Positions 1 through 13,363 of a stretch of 64,000 bases of DNA are shown here, in pieces. Origin of the DNA: Oxytricha trifallax (lineage: Eukaryota > Ciliophora > Spirotrichea > Sporadotrichida > Oxytrichidae); contig ARYC01017081.1 of NCBI GenBank assembly GCA_000711775.1, forward strand, positions 62,001-126,000, given 5' to 3'. The notes beneath the pieces are model-generated. The model was not told where the DNA came from, searched no databases, and saw nothing but the letters and a program-made list of their open reading frames with translations. Made by a program: the position numbers and the translations under genes. The stretch's first letter is position 1, and every line of letters begins with the position of its first letter.

Positions 1-937
1 AGTCATGCATAAGATGATACAGCAGCAGCTTCTTGTAGTGAGTCTTGATTTAACTCCAGTAGAATTCTATTCCATTAAATTAAGGACTATAAGGAACGTT
101 ATAAACAGGAGTTAAGTTTAGGTCTTCATAAGCTTTCTTAGACTCCTTAGTCTTATGAACTGAAAGGTTATCAGCAAACAGGATGATCTCTTGGTTGCTA
201 TACTTCTCTCTGAGCTTATGTAGGAACTCTATATACTACTCTCGCTTAATAGAGCGAGGGTGAATCACATAACTCTCTAAGCCTGAATCTTCACTTATAC
301 TAGCTAAAATTGCATGGGTAACTACCTTCACTTTTTAGTCATAAACTTCTATATTATCATACTTCTTATACCTAGACTTATTAATAAAAGTGTTGAAAGT
401 AAACACAGCTTCATCTGCATGTATGAACTTGATGTTATTATCAATAGCTCTCTGCATTTAATCATATATAATTTTAATTATTACTATAAAATGGAACTGT
501 AAAATCAATCACTCTCTTCACTCTGTTGACAGTCTTGAAAGTAATACCATTTCTTCTATAAATATTGGCTATAGTCTAAGGAGAGATGCGCATATCAGGA
601 AACTTGCGATGAAACATTACAGCTCGCTAGTCTAGAGGAAAATGTGCCCAATACTTTAAAGTCTTAGAGTCACAGAGGTAGTCAATATGATGCTATGAGA
701 ACTTTTTTTTCTAGCAGGATGCTTTCAAGTACCAGAATTAAAATGCTAAACAGCTAACATGCAGTGATACCTAACAGTAGAGGCACTCTTGTGTAAGAGC
801 TTTGCTATAGCTGCATAATTCAATACTGGTTTGACTTAATCTATATTAATACTCGTACCATACCTAAGCTGAAGCAGTAAATCTAAATATTTCTCATCAT
901 AAATCGAGCCTAAATTTCGCTAATTTCTATTTCTCAT
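1..937 (-). CDS. TBE 42-kDa DDE transposase, partial (copy D)
   Basis: Tc1/mariner-IS630-type transposase read with TAA/TAG as Gln. The ATG is at 935-937 and the C-terminus lies off the window. Catalytic-type motifs are visible: HADEA (first Asp), FADNLSVHK (second Asp) and NGIEFYW (Glu). A 33-bp GT-AG intron-like stretch near 440-475, ending AAATGCAG, must be removed to keep frame, and a second frame change occurs near 740-780 in all copies. Between these points this copy stays open over the NGIEFYW region, where copies A and B are frameshifted. It may therefore be the best preserved transposase here. In Oxytricha, TBE transposases are known to take part in developmental genome rearrangement. 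Confidence 0.85.
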
Positions 938-1039
938 TTTGCAAATAGACCTAATTTCTCTACTAACCCCAATAAGACCCCAACTATACCCTACAAATCA
1001 AAGCACTTATAAACCTCACTAAGGGGTTTTGGGGTTTTG
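1..1039 (-). mobile_element. TBE transposon copy D, right terminal part
   Basis: The window opens inside a telomere-bearing element. The right end is a 17-bp G4T4-type terminal repeat at 1023-1039 (GGGGTTTTGGGGTTTTG), followed by ATT at 1040-1042, the expected ANT target. The subterminal stretch 968-1022 is shared with copies B and C. Only the transposase end of the element is in the window; the rest lies to the left, so the matching target copy cannot be checked. Established knowledge: Oxytricha TBEs have exactly such ends and encode 42-, 22- and 57-kDa proteins. Confidence 0.9.
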
Positions 1040-1042
1040 ATT

Positions 1043-1999
1043 GTGTCTTTAAATTTTATATCTTACATTAATTTAATTAAAAACATTTGCCAAGAAGTGA
1101 TTTTTTAATTAAATTTTTATTAGTTTTTCATATATTTAATATTATTTGTAAAATAAGAATTCTAATTTTATATGAAACTGATTTAATAATATATAAAAAT
1201 GATTAAAAATTTCGACTAAAATAATGTTAACAAAAATATCCATTGGTGTTTGATTTTTTCTTTTTTATTATTTATTACATAATTCAGTGTTTTTTTCTTC
1301 GTTTATTAAATGGCACTTTTTTGAGTTAGTTGAGGATGTCTATCATTTATCGTCTTTCACCAATAACACTGAAGAGAAGTGAACTTTCTTCTTTATCTCT
1401 TAATTTTGCTCTTGAGGTATATCTAAAAATTATTATAGGTGTATATATTTTCACAATTTATAAGTAAATTTAATATTCTTTTTCTTTAAAATTTTTATTA
1501 ATTAATTTTGGATTTCGACTGTATGTTAATTTAAAATATATTAAGCTTAAATTTAATATAATAAACAGACTCTATTTTAAGTTGCAGATCTGCGCAACCC
1601 TAAAATTCTTGGAGGAAAATATAAGTATTAATAGGAATTACTGCTAGATAAATAGCTATGATTATTAGGGTCACTATTTGACTCCTAATATGATTTCGAG
1701 CTTAAATAATTTTAGTGAGGGTGAGTTCGTCGACACCCACAAAAATATGGGAAAGCTGGATGACACATGGGAAATTTTAGGGGTGTAAGAGCTCGGCGTC
1801 AACACCCATTATTATTTGTTGTACTTTATTTATTTTATAAAGGATGACCAATTATATTATTCAAGTTTTGCCAATAGAAATTCTCTTCTACTTAAATTGA
1901 TCATAAAATATAATCAAAATTAAGATTATTTTGTTTGTATAATATTTAAATTGGTTGATTAATCAAGATTCTAAACAAATCCCATTAATAATTTCCTCG
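1043..1999. other. AT-rich spacer, no supported gene
   Basis: Flank of TBE copy D. On the - strand about 1330-1430 a short open stretch ends in TGA and could be a coding tail, but it has no start or homology I recognise. Around 1690-1810 the base composition is less AT-rich, with GTCGACACCC and GGCGTCAACACCC segments that I cannot interpret. Confidence 0.4.
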
Positions 2000-4900
2000 T
2001 CAATAATTATCTAATTAAATTAATTCCTTAATTTAAATATATTTCTCAATAACACTATCATTAATATCCTAGAAGCTTCTCAATAATTCTAACATATAAT
2101 CTATCACCCTTCCTTTAAAATGTGAGTCATCATTGAATTCCCCAGTAATAGTCAAATGCTTTAAATATTATTGATTAAATACTATAAATATATATAAAGC
2201 AAATGCAAGTAGCATGGGCTTTGTGCACATGTGTGAAAAGGATCATATTAATCTTAAGTTATTTCATAAGTTTAATTGCTGTCAATTAGGGTAGAAATCG
2301 TGTTAAAAACATCATCTTCATTTCGAAAAAACATTATAAATTTTATCTAATTTTTAGAATTTGAAAAATATGGAATTTTATTTTAAAATATATTTCTTAA
2401 ATACTTGAAAATTTACAATTTGCATAAAAATAATGTGGTTTTATTAATTTGAGTTTTTGTACTCTTTTGGAATATAAAACTCAAATAAACAATTGAGTTG
2501 AACATTTTCTGTCATAATAAATTAAAAACATAAATTTCCAATTGCCCTTAAGTCTACTATAAAATGTTCAGATTAGGTTCGATCATTTAACTTTAGAGTT
2601 CTTATAGAACCAATTTATAGTTATTGCAACAAAAAAATAAAACACTTGAAATTTTAATATAAACAAGTTGAAATTGGGTAATCTAATGATGATAGAGCTT
2701 TTACAAAAATAAAATAAAAAACTTTTAGGACACTGATTTCAAACATATGATCGTGAAATTTTATTAAAAATTCATGATATTCAAATATTTTATGCTATAG
2801 GAACAAACTTGTAATTTGCTAATATAACTTATAATTTGATCTTTTACAATCACCGATATAAAATATTACAAAGATGACTTAATCTTGAATAATGGGAAAG
2901 GATTAATTTATAAAGTATTCTTGTTGGCAGTTAAATTTATTGAAATAAGAACTATTTTTGAAAATAAAAATTATTTAGACTTTATTTTCTGATTTTATTT
3001 TATTGGATCATATTAGTGAGATGATTTATGTTTTACCATCGTATTAAATAAGGTAAACAAATAATCGTAAATAAACATAAATCAACTCACTTCTACGATG
3101 CAATAATTAGTGCCACAACCATAAATATAACTAATTTTGTCAAAAACGTTCATACTTGAGTAAAATTTACTACCATTTTTTGCTATAAATTAATATATAT
3201 ATATATATATATAGAATGTATTTGTTTTCAAAAGCAATTGTATTTTAGAAATATCAATGATTTATGTACTTTTAATGATTTATCTTAATTATTCTTTTTA
3301 ATATATTTCATAAGCTCCTTAAATTGATTGAAAATTAGCAATACTTTTTTGTATAATCTTTACTTCCAAATTAAATTTCGAATAATGAGGCCAAACTATG
3401 TCTATTAATGATACTAATGTACACTTAAATGATTCTTATAAATTTATATTTATTAGAAGTCTTGAATTTTTAATAAAAATAATTTTAATTGCAACACTTT
3501 CTTAAAACTTTAGTTATTCATTAATTCCCAGTTTTTTATAACAGCTTAGTTTATTTCTTAGATTATACCCTCACCCCCTAAAACCTCAAAATGACTGAGA
3601 ACTTACAATTAATTATCTAATTTATCTTTATTTTCAGCGATTTAGTTTAACCCTAAATTGGGATGAGTCTAATTGAAATTAATGATAACATCTAAAGCAC
3701 CTGAAAATACGTCTACATAGACAATAAAATCCTCTTTGCTGTTAAATTCTTCATAATCAAAGAAGAATAATTGTGAAGATTCTTTATCGATTATAGTTTT
3801 CAATTAATAATCGTAAATTAACTTTTAAAATAGACAATTATCTTGAATTATTTAATAAAAATAATATTTTAATGTTTGCTGTTTCTTAATTAAAATATGT
3901 AAAATTTAACAAATATGAATTTTTTTTTCCTAGTTTTGGTTTCTTGAACTAAACCTTTTTTAGCATTCTTAGAGTATTTAATAATGAGGCACTGAAAAAA
4001 TAATGAGCAACAAATTTTAATAAAAATAATTATCTAAATTAACTCTATCCAAGTATTATCATCTTAGTACAAAATAGTGTAAGTATTATAAAAAGTTGGG
4101 TCAACATTATTTGTCATTACTAATATATAGAAAATGGCTTTTAATGCGCTCTGATTTTAAATTATTTGAATCTTGGCAGACTTCATTGAGTCACCTTTTT
4201 AATCAAAAGAGTATTATGTGGGAATTCTGTCATATCCAATAAGCATTTTCATTTATTATTGTAGGAATACATTCGAAATTGGGAAATTAATTTAAATTAA
4301 ATTATTAATAAATAAAAATCTTGGCAGTTAAAGTTGGCCAATTTAAACGATCTTGGGCTCATTCGATAGAGAATTCAAAATTAGCTGGACTTTATTATTG
4401 GCGGTACTATTTTATCGCATCTCTGGAGAGAGATAACATCATTTTAATTAAACTCATCTAATTCATTAAATTATACCCTCACATTAAAGTGAATTTATCT
4501 CTCTCCAGAGATGCGATAAAATAGTACCGCCAATAATAAAGTCCAGCTAATTTTGAATTCTCTATCGAATGAGCCCAAGATCGTTTAAATTGGCCAACTT
4601 TAACTGCCAAGATTTTTATTTATTAATAATTTAATTTAAATTAATTTCCCAATTTCGAATGTATTCCTACAATATTAGGAATTTAGCATTACTTCAATAT
4701 TGTTTTTATAAAAACATTTAATGCTAGAATATTCTTTTTTAAAATTTCTAAAACATATATAGTGGTAATATTATCTTGTTTAAGTGTAGAGACTTCAATA
4801 TAGTATAAATAGCTTTACTTAGGGCCTTGAAGTTGATTCTTTTACAATTAGCCTGAATATAGTTTTATTGGAATTTAATTTCTATTTTCTACTTCTGTGA

Positions 4901-7900
4901 AGAATGTTAATGTGCAAGTAGATTGTTCATCACTAAATACGACAACGTAAAAATCTCCGACTAAGCTCAATCTTTCTGGATTCTTAGGATTTACTATATA
5001 TTCAATTAAGTCCTCTCTCTAGCCAGCTTGCAAGGATTTCTCTTTAAACTTATCAAAACTTAAAGGCTTCTCTTTGAAAGAATATTTATAAATAACAACA
5101 AATCATAGTTGGTAGGGTTATTTATCGAGGAAATTATATATAAAAAAAACTACAAAAATTACCAATTGCCAGAGTATTTTTATCATAATTTAGTTTGTTA
5201 GCTTTAGAATTGATATATTTATTTTTTTAAACAAAGGTTTTCAGTCTCAAATATTTACACCTTAATTTTAATGTAATAATATTTTAAATTGAAAGATGCA
5301 TATAAATTTGAATCTCCTGTTAAACTTGTCAACTAAATCACAACCTTTTTTGTTTCATTACTAGTTACTTTAAATTAGTAGTAATCTGGGATATTAACTT
5401 GAGTCTAAATTCTTACTGGGTGACCTTCTTTGAACATTTTAAATTCTACAGGTTGCTAAGTTTTCACGATTATTGAGTAATGAGTTTTATTTGGGCTCAA
5501 GCTTATAACACCGATAACATAAATGCAAGTAGAGATCATTGGTTTTTCGAATTAAAATTAAAAGACGGAGTGATAAATATATCTTAAAGAGAAGACTAAA
5601 TAGTTAAAAATGAAATTAATTGATTAAGGTTTTTTATATCTTTACTAAAGATATTATTTATTTCTTATAAATATTTTCTCTTTTATATTAATTCAAATTT
5701 TAACATAGAAACGTAATTTTTTGTGGATAATAACATTTCGATTAGTTAATGCTCCTATTAAAATCTTACTCTACAATTTTCTTAATCAATGTTTTTCTCT
5801 ATTTAACTTATATGAGGTGACTTCAAATTTGGATTCGCTAATTCCGTAAGTTCAGTTTATTTATAACTACAAATTTAAAGTATTTCCTCTTCTGTGTTCT
5901 CAAAATGAATTTTGCAAACCTTCACGAAGTACTAAGCTTATCCATAGATTAAATGAAACTAAAATATTAAGTGAGTCCATGGACTTCCAAAACTTGAATC
6001 TCTGAAAAAGTAATTATCAATTTGATTTGACAATAGGTAATTGCTCTAAGATAATCCTTCTGTTAAAAATTGAGTTCTATTTTCATTAGATACAGATATT
6101 TTAAAAGAACAATCAGATTATGCATAAACGATTAAAAAGTAAAGAACTTGTAGAGCATTTTATTCTTGTCTTTACTATGGAGTTATTATAAGTTCTTCAT
6201 TGAAAAAGTGATCCTTAGAATTAAAAGCTGATTCATAGACTCTCTCTGGTATGTTAAGGGGACTAACATACAAATCAGGATTCCCTGAAAATACTTCGAG
6301 CTTTACTTTAAAATCTGTTTCAGGATTATCTACTTAAAATGAATATGTTTGTATTTGTCCTTTTTAAATCGTGTCATAGCTCTCTCCCATTAAAGATTTC
6401 AAATCAATTATTTATCCAAAAAGCTTGGACTTCATCTCAATATTGTAGAAATATATTTGAATTTGGAAAATTAATTATAATTAAATTAATAATAAATCAA
6501 AATCGTGGCAGTTAAAGTTGGCCCAATTTAAACAATCTAGGGCTCATTCGATAGAGAATTCAAAATAAGACGGACTTTACTATTGGCGGTACTATTTTAT
6601 CGCATCCCTGAAGCGACATAATTTTAATTTAATGTGAGGGTATATTTTATTGAATTTAGATGCATTTAATTAAAGTTAAGTTATCTCGCTCCAAGGATGC
6701 GATAAAATAGTACCGCCAATAGTAAAGTCCGTCTTATTTTGAATTCTCTATCGAATGGGCCCTAGATTGTTTAAATTGGCCAACTTTAACTGCCACGATT
6801 TTGATTTATTATTAATTTAATTATAATTAATTTTCCAAATTCAAATGTATTTCTACAATAGTCAATTCCCTAAAACCACCTGTAATTATATTATACTAAA
6901 TTATTGATATCTGTTCCAACCGAGACCCACCTTCCCACACCTATCCCAAGCCTAAAACGAGACCCCCCCTCCCACCATAACTAGACCCCCCTCCCACCCC
7001 AACAACATCCCTATTCATATGAAAATTTTGATTCTCCGTGTTTAAATCATTTTCCTTCTTGACATCTTGATCTCATTACATTTTTATGCATAAAATATAT
7101 TTTATTTTTAAAAAAATCAAATGCTGCTCTTATATTAAATTTCATATTTAACAACTTTCTCTACGACCGTCAACTTTTTATGTTTATGCTCCCATAGGAA
7201 ATTAATTGAAAATATTTTTCCATTTTACTCGATAATAATACATTGAAAATTAATGAGTCAACAAATTCATACAACTATATTTTTAAAAAAAGTTGTAATC
7301 ACATTAATAGTCTGTAATCGAAATATGATTTTTTTAATAATTAGTTTTTTCCAATTTTTCTATAATTATTACTATTAACATTTTATAGAAACTTAAAGTT
7401 AAGGAAACATTGGTATGAAAGAATTTTAAAGTAAAACCTATTTTATATTTTATATTTAATAATTAATAAGTTTGTAAAGGGACTACTTTCAATATAAATA
7501 ACTTCTTGATTTATTTAAAGATAGTTAAAATGAATTTAATTATTAAATATAAAATAGGTTTTACTTTAAAATTCTTTCATACCAATGTTTCCTTAACTTT
7601 ATAGTTTCTATAAAATGTTAATAGTAATAATTATAGAAAAATTGGAAAAAACTAATTATTAAAAAAATCATATTTCGATTACAGACTATTAATGTGATTA
7701 CAACTTTTTTTAAAAATATAGTTGTATGAATTTGTTGACTCATTAATTTTCAATGTATTATTATCGAGTAAAATGGAAAAATATTTTCAATTAATTTCCT
7801 ATGGGAGCATAAACATAAAAAGTTGACGGTCGTAGAGAAAGTTGTTAAATATGAAATTTAATATAAGAGCAGCATTTGATTTTTTTAAAAATAAAATATA

Positions 7901-9945
7901 TTTTATGCATAAAAATGTAATGAGATCAAGATGTCAAGAAGGAAAATGATTTAAACACGGAGAATCAAAATTTTCATATGAATAGGGATGTTGTTGAGGG
8001 TGGGAGGGGGGGGGTCTAGTTATGGTGGGAGGGGGGGTCTCGTTTTAGGCTTGGGATAGGTGTGGGAAGGTGGGTCTCGGTAGGAACAGATATTCTTTTC
8101 ATATGCAAATATTTTGCAATGAATTAAAACTTTTATAATTAATAAATAAATTTTATCATTTAAAATCTAGAATAAATTCATATGATACTATGATTTTAGT
8201 AACAAGTAGCTTTATATGGAAAAATTTTGTTATAAAATCTTTCTTTAATAAAATTTAAATAAATCATCAATAAATAAAGAAGATATATAGATTTGAGTGG
8301 ATTTTTCTTAAACAGAAAAAACCAAAGTATATGAGCAATTAACACAAAAATTATCAGAGCCATTCTGAATTTTTATAGAGTATTAGTTTCCCCAAGAACT
8401 CTAGAAATGAGTGCCATTTCCAGAATTAGGCAAGTTTTAGTCATTAGATATTATTGCATAAATGAGAGTATTTGGGTCTTGGGGTTTTAATATAAATTCA
8501 ACTTAGGATAAATTCTTTTTATCTGGAATGAATATTTTTGCAAGTCTGATTTCATTCTTTTCCAAAATTAATTTGTGAGTCTTAAAATGCTCATACATTC
8601 ATTTATTTTTTTCCGATTTATTAAATTGAATGTATAAATACATCCGTTATTAATATAAAAATAATCCATTATATATTACCGATACAACTTCATTAACTTA
8701 AACCTTATATTGACACCTTTTTGGGCAGTAGACTCCTAAATAAAATATTCAACTTTTCTTTATATAGTCTAATTTAATTACCTATAATAATTTAGAATAC
8801 TTCTTGGATTTCTGTCATAGTAAAAATACATAAATCTTGGGGCAAAATTCCTACCCTCATATTGCTCTAAACATTTAAAAGGGAAGTTTTTTGTCTCAAA
8901 GAGGAAGTTTTTGCTCATATATAAAAATATATTATTTATCAATTTTTCGGATATTTATCTTCATTTATGAACAAATTTTATCAATTTAATCATACATTAG
9001 CTCTCATATATTGAAAAATTCGAAGATTTTCATTTAAATGTCATTAATTAATTTTTAATTATTTAAGTTAATAATACATAATGAGATAAGGGATAGTTGT
9101 AAACCTTAAAATTATTTAAATAAGTTGTTTAACATAGGGGAGAGAAATTGAAGCAGTGAAAGTATGTCTCTAAGATATTCTTTACCAAAATAATTATAAT
9201 CTTTGTAGCAGGAAACTTCCCCCCCAAATCTTGTCCATAACTATCACATTTTTATGTGTAATTCTACTTTGTTGGTTTTTGATTTCCCTTAAAAATTATA
9301 ATTTAATTTGACGCTTACAAATTAAAAGCTATATTATTTTCTATTAAAAAACACATAAAAATGAAATTCTTGCATAATTTCAGAAAAATAACAAGGTAAA
9401 AATGTTTATTAATCTCTTCATACAATAGAAATTTATAAGAATATATATACATATATTATATACTAGTACATAATGATATATATATATTAATTTTTAAGGA
9501 TTATATAATTGTATGAATAAACTTGACTCACTATTTAACAAGTCGTCTTCTAGCAAATGCACTCCAAAATTGAATGAGCTAAATATTACATTTAATTATA
9601 TTGTTTGGAATTAAAAGCTTCTAATGCACAAAATATTATAGAAATAATTATAGCAATATGTCCCCTATTATATGCTTATGAATTTAAATTTATGTTACTT
9701 TGTTTGTTGAGATAAAAGTTATAAGGTTGTTTCAAAGCATAATATCTCCATTGTTTTTAGTCCCTGAAATCTAAACTATCTGAATCGCTAAGCCTCCCAT
9801 GTAAATATATTTCAGGATAAATTTCTAAAATATCTTCTTAATCTTCTAAATTTGAAGGTTAAGAGTCTGTTTCCTGGGATTTGCTTAAAATCAAGTGAGA
9901 TGCCAAAATTGTTAATATGAGAGTTAGATATTTTGATATTGTCAT
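2000..9945 (-). CDS. Fragmented germline gene for a secreted/type I membrane protein with PPC-like domains
   Basis: About eight coding segments on the - strand, in order: 9945-9700 (ATG, hydrophobic signal peptide ending near LILSKSQE), 8910-8300, 6435-5770, 5545-5290, 5095-4830, 4245-4035, 3830-3630, and 2240-2000 (one membrane helix, MLLAFALYIFIVF, then a polar tail and TGA at 2000-2002). The extracellular part repeats a beta-rich unit with motifs such as VFSGNPDLYVS, YCPKRCQYKV, CVNCSYTLVFSV and CTLTFFTEV. These resemble bacterial pre-peptidase C-terminal (PPC) domains; that family call is inference. The segments are separated by AT-rich DNA carrying foldback elements, as expected of IESs. 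A GT-AG intron is plausible near 8605-8695. Whether the last segment belongs to this gene is inferred from orientation and domain logic. Confidence 0.6.
3015..3091. repeat. Small inverted repeat (hairpin)
   Basis: A 21-bp arm starting AGTGAG at 3015 is repeated inverted, with one mismatch, ending at 3091, around a loop of about 35 bp. It lies in the IES-like gap before the last coding segment of the secreted-protein gene. Confidence 0.6.
3188..3213. repeat. TA dinucleotide microsatellite
   Basis: A run of about 12 TA units in AT-rich noncoding DNA. Confidence 0.8.
4257..4674. repeat. 420-bp foldback (MITE-like) element, copy 1
   Basis: Near-perfect palindrome with arms of about 180 bp around an AT-rich loop (about 4435-4490). 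It begins TATTGTAGGAATAC and ends with the reverse complement, i.e. TA at both ends as for Tc1/mariner-type insertions. Internal landmarks shared with the other three copies are GGCAGTTAA, GACTTTA..ATTGGCGGTAC and CTGGAG.GAGATAAC. It lies between two coding segments of the secreted-protein gene. No protein is encoded, so it would need a transposase in trans. Confidence 0.9.
6441..6860. repeat. 420-bp foldback element, copy 2
   Basis: Same architecture and length as copy 1, with TA-flanked ends TATTGTAG...CTACAATA. It shares the GGTACTATTTTATCGCATC core and the CTCATTCGATAGAGAATTC block with copy 1, so copies 1 and 2 form one subfamily. It directly abuts the coding segment ending near 6435. 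Confidence 0.9.
6907..8093. repeat. 1.19-kb palindrome with G/C-rich ends
   Basis: Two arms of about 560 bp (6907-7470 and 7530-8093), almost identical in inverted orientation, around a loop of about 60 bp. The outer ends begin ATATCTGTTCC.ACCGAGACCC and contain polypyrimidine/polypurine tracts unlike the surrounding AT-rich DNA. No similarity to the 420-bp elements is seen. It starts 46 bp after foldback copy 2, in the same IES-like gap. No coding potential was found in the arms. Confidence 0.9.
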
Positions 9946-10980
9946 TTTATTTTAATTACACTAAGATAAAGATATTATTGTTTAAAATATATTAAAAGTT
10001 TAATAATGATATAGTAAAAGAATATTAAAAAATCATATAAAACTCATTTTTATTTATATAAAAAATTATTTGTAATTGAAATCATTTACTTTAAAATAAA
10101 TAGCACAAAAAATATATTCGTGGAAAATCTTTGTTGATCTTTTAAATTAATTGAATATATTATTTACAAGTTATATTTCAAAAGTAAATGAGAAAATTAC
10201 TATATATTATAAAAATAAAAAATATTTTGGTCAAAAACATTATTTTTATATATTAAAAGGATCAATTTAAAATGCATATAAATTCTAATGTGAATCAAGA
10301 AACTTAACTTAAAATAAAATCTAATTAATTTGAGATAAATAAAATTAAATTAAAATTTTTCTTTGATTCAATGCATTTACTTTATTATTAAAAGAATTGA
10401 CCAAGATATATAATTTTGGAAATACTTCAATAGAAATAAGCCACAACAATTTTCAATTATTTAAAAATTATTTTTATCATTTTCCCATTATTTTTTTATA
10501 AAAATAATTTTGATGATACTAGTAGCATACTCTTTATATTTACTAAATATTAAACAGATAATTTAGTTTCTTACTACAATTTAGATTAAAATGCTCTGTT
10601 TATACAACTTTTATTTATTTCAATTAGGGATAAAAAATTTCAAATAAAAAAGCTTTTATTAATTAATCTACTAGAACCATGACGTTTAAAAAAGTAAGTT
10701 CCAAAAAGATTTAGTATATATCCAAAAGGAATTTAAAGAGGAGGCACCCCTCCTTCTAGAAGGTTTATCCTCCGTAAAAAAGCTATTTAATATATACAAA
10801 CTCTATTCGTTAAAAATCTAGAAAGACTTACCATTATTCTTTTAGGATCTGTAAAGTTTAAACTGCCTGGACTTTATAGAATATATTGAGAAAATAAAAA
10901 ATTTAGCATAAAAAGCAAATTTAGGTTTAATTTTATTACTCTAAAAATTTCATGTTTTTTTTACTAAAGTACTTTTTGAA
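9946..10980. other. AT-rich intergenic stretch
   Basis: No gene supported. It contains a short GGAGG/CCTCC-type inverted motif near 10738-10775 and otherwise A/T runs. It separates the start of the secreted-protein gene from the 3' end of the kinase gene. Confidence 0.5.
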
Positions 10981-13115
10981 TCATTAATGAAATCCGAGTT
11001 TTTGTTAACCACTATAATTAGGATATAAATTATTTGGTGTATTAGCTTGCCCCTTTTCTTGATAGTTGATATTTATTTATGATGATTGTAGATTGTTTAG
11101 GCTGGGTTAAATTTATTATTGCTGCTATTACTGATTTGAATTTTATGGAGGGTTTATTGATTTATTTCTCACCCAATTTTAAATAGCAACTTCTTTTCTT
11201 TAGTTTCTTTATTATTCATGCGCATATTTTAATTTCTCAGCGAATGATAGGAGTCTGTTATTGCTAGTAAAACTGCTCGTTGATTTTTGCACTGCAGCTA
11301 AATTTTAATTACTTGCATTCATCATGCTGTGTACATTTATGCTAAATTCTGAAAATAGCAAATAGTATTAGTTAAAAAATTGAAATAATTTTAGATGGAT
11401 GATCAAGACCAACCATTATGCTATTTATACTGTTTATACTACCCAAGTTGTTTCCATAGTTAAATTAAGGAGCTTCAAGGAAGTTCATATTTGATTACGC
11501 CATCTATTGATGATTTTGTAAAAATTGGCCCATGTTGAGTTGAGAGTTAAAGTTAAATGATTAAACGCTGTTGATACTTTTGGTATAAGGGGTATTTTAA
11601 GGATATCCTTAAATTCCATTTGATTGAAAAGATTTCATAAAAGCTGAATTCATGCTAGCTTAGGAAATTCTACTTTGCATCAGTTTCGCTAGCTCCATAC
11701 TCTCTTATAATGCCTTAGGATTTTTCACTAATATAAAATAAAAAAATTAAATAATCTTACTTAATACGAAAGGGTGAAATAAAAGTTCTTGAGCTGTGGG
11801 TCTCTTTTTCTAGTCCAGTTCAAAGCAGTAGTCTAAGAATTCTTTGCACTCTTTGGATATATTGTCTGGGTACTTTGGTGGTGCCTTGCAATTTTTAATT
11901 ACGTTCATAATAGTTTTAGCATCTTTACCGAACTCAATCCAAGGTGGCTTTGATGTTAGCATTTCAATCACACAACATCCTAAGCTCCATATATCTGCAG
12001 GCTTACCATGCCCTACTTTTTGCATAATTTCTGGAGCCATCCAAAAAGGAGATCCAATTACAGATTTTGAAAGTTTTTCACCTATATAGTCTCCATTTTA
12101 ATCGAAAGCTTGCATGATTTTCTTGGAAGCTCCAAAATCAGAAAGTTATTATAAATTATTGCATACAACTCCCTTAAAAATACCCTATTACTCAAATCAA
12201 TTAGATATTATATTATTAAGCTTAACTACTCCCATATTGTCAACTAGTACATTTGCACATTTGAGATCTCTATGTATTATTTTATTTTCATGTAAATAAT
12301 GCAATCCCTCTAACATCTATCGAGTGTATATCTTGACAAGCCTCTCATCAAATGCCATGAATTTATCAAGAAGTTGTCTTATTGAACCTCCTGGAACAAA
12401 TTCAAGTAAGATATCTACTCCGTCTCCATCAGCAGATATCTCTGTATTAAAATACTTTACAATAATATCCTCAAATAATTTATTAATTATTCTTAGAAAT
12501 GTAGTTATAAGGTAAAATTTTTATTCAAAAAAGGGCTACTTTACATTTACTGATTCACTAATTCTTTAGTTTATTTCTAAGTTTCCATAAATAATTTTTT
12601 ATTAAAAACAATCTGCAATGAAATCTATAAGATTCTCACTTGTAAAGTTAAAAAATAATGTAAGAATACTTTTCTTAAATATTTTTATGTTTTATGAATG
12701 TTAGGATGATACAGCTCTCTTAGTAATTAAATTTCATGTTTTATTGCCCTTACTTCCTTCTTTAAAGCATCAGTCTTTAGTGAAAACTGTAATAAATTAA
12801 AAAAATTAACTTTAATATTCTTACTTTGATTTATTTAATAGCCAACAACTGACCATTTGACATATCCAATCCCTAATATACTTTTCCATAGGCTCCACTA
12901 CCAATCAACTCTCCCAAACTGTATTTAATGTGTTCACTCTCCTCTAAATTAAATTATAAGTCCAATTTTATTAATTTACCTATATCAATCCCAGTCTCTT
13001 GAATTAGATTTGACAATTCCCTTTGATATTCAAAATCTATAGTAAATATTAATTTAATTCAAATAAAAATGAAAAAATCTATACCTTATTATTCTTGATT
13101 ATGTTTACTACTCAT
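10981..13115 (-). CDS. MEKK/STE11-like protein kinase
   Basis: The ATG is at 13113-13115 (MSSKHNQE). The kinase domain shows the Gly loop [14 protein letters not shown] lysine, catalytic [14 protein letters not shown], and GSPFWMAPE of the MAP3K class, then DIWSLGC and a RPTAQELL end. Several introns of about 30-50 bp interrupt it, for example after the third codon block (near 13025-13075), after AIKQIK, between VVKL and SDFG, and after FHPFVL. A first in-frame TGA occurs at 11475-11477. A Q/N-rich reading frame on the same strand (11370-10981, ending TGA) follows an acceptor-like TTTTCAG, so I infer a C-terminal exon. Likely role: serine/threonine kinase upstream in a MAPK-type cascade; substrate unknown. 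Confidence 0.85.
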
Positions 13116-13363
13116 TTACTTGTGATATTTATTCTGATTTTGCCTACTGTCTGATTCTATTAAATATCTACAATATTTAATATATATATATTATTTATAA
13201 TTGCTAAATTGATTCTCTCCTTTATTCAAGGTTATTGTCTATACCACGATCTTATTATGAATTTTTTCGATTTAATTAAATCTGAGAAGGGTTTTACTAT
13301 TTTTATTCAGTTTAATTTTAATTATTATTTTAATTTGATGTGTTTTATTATTTAAAATATTAA

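Noticed and set aside
11475-11477. TGA as the certain end of the kinase gene
   Set aside because: A further Q/N-rich frame on the same strand, with a splice acceptor, runs to 10981, so this TGA is probably intronic; kept as an alternative.
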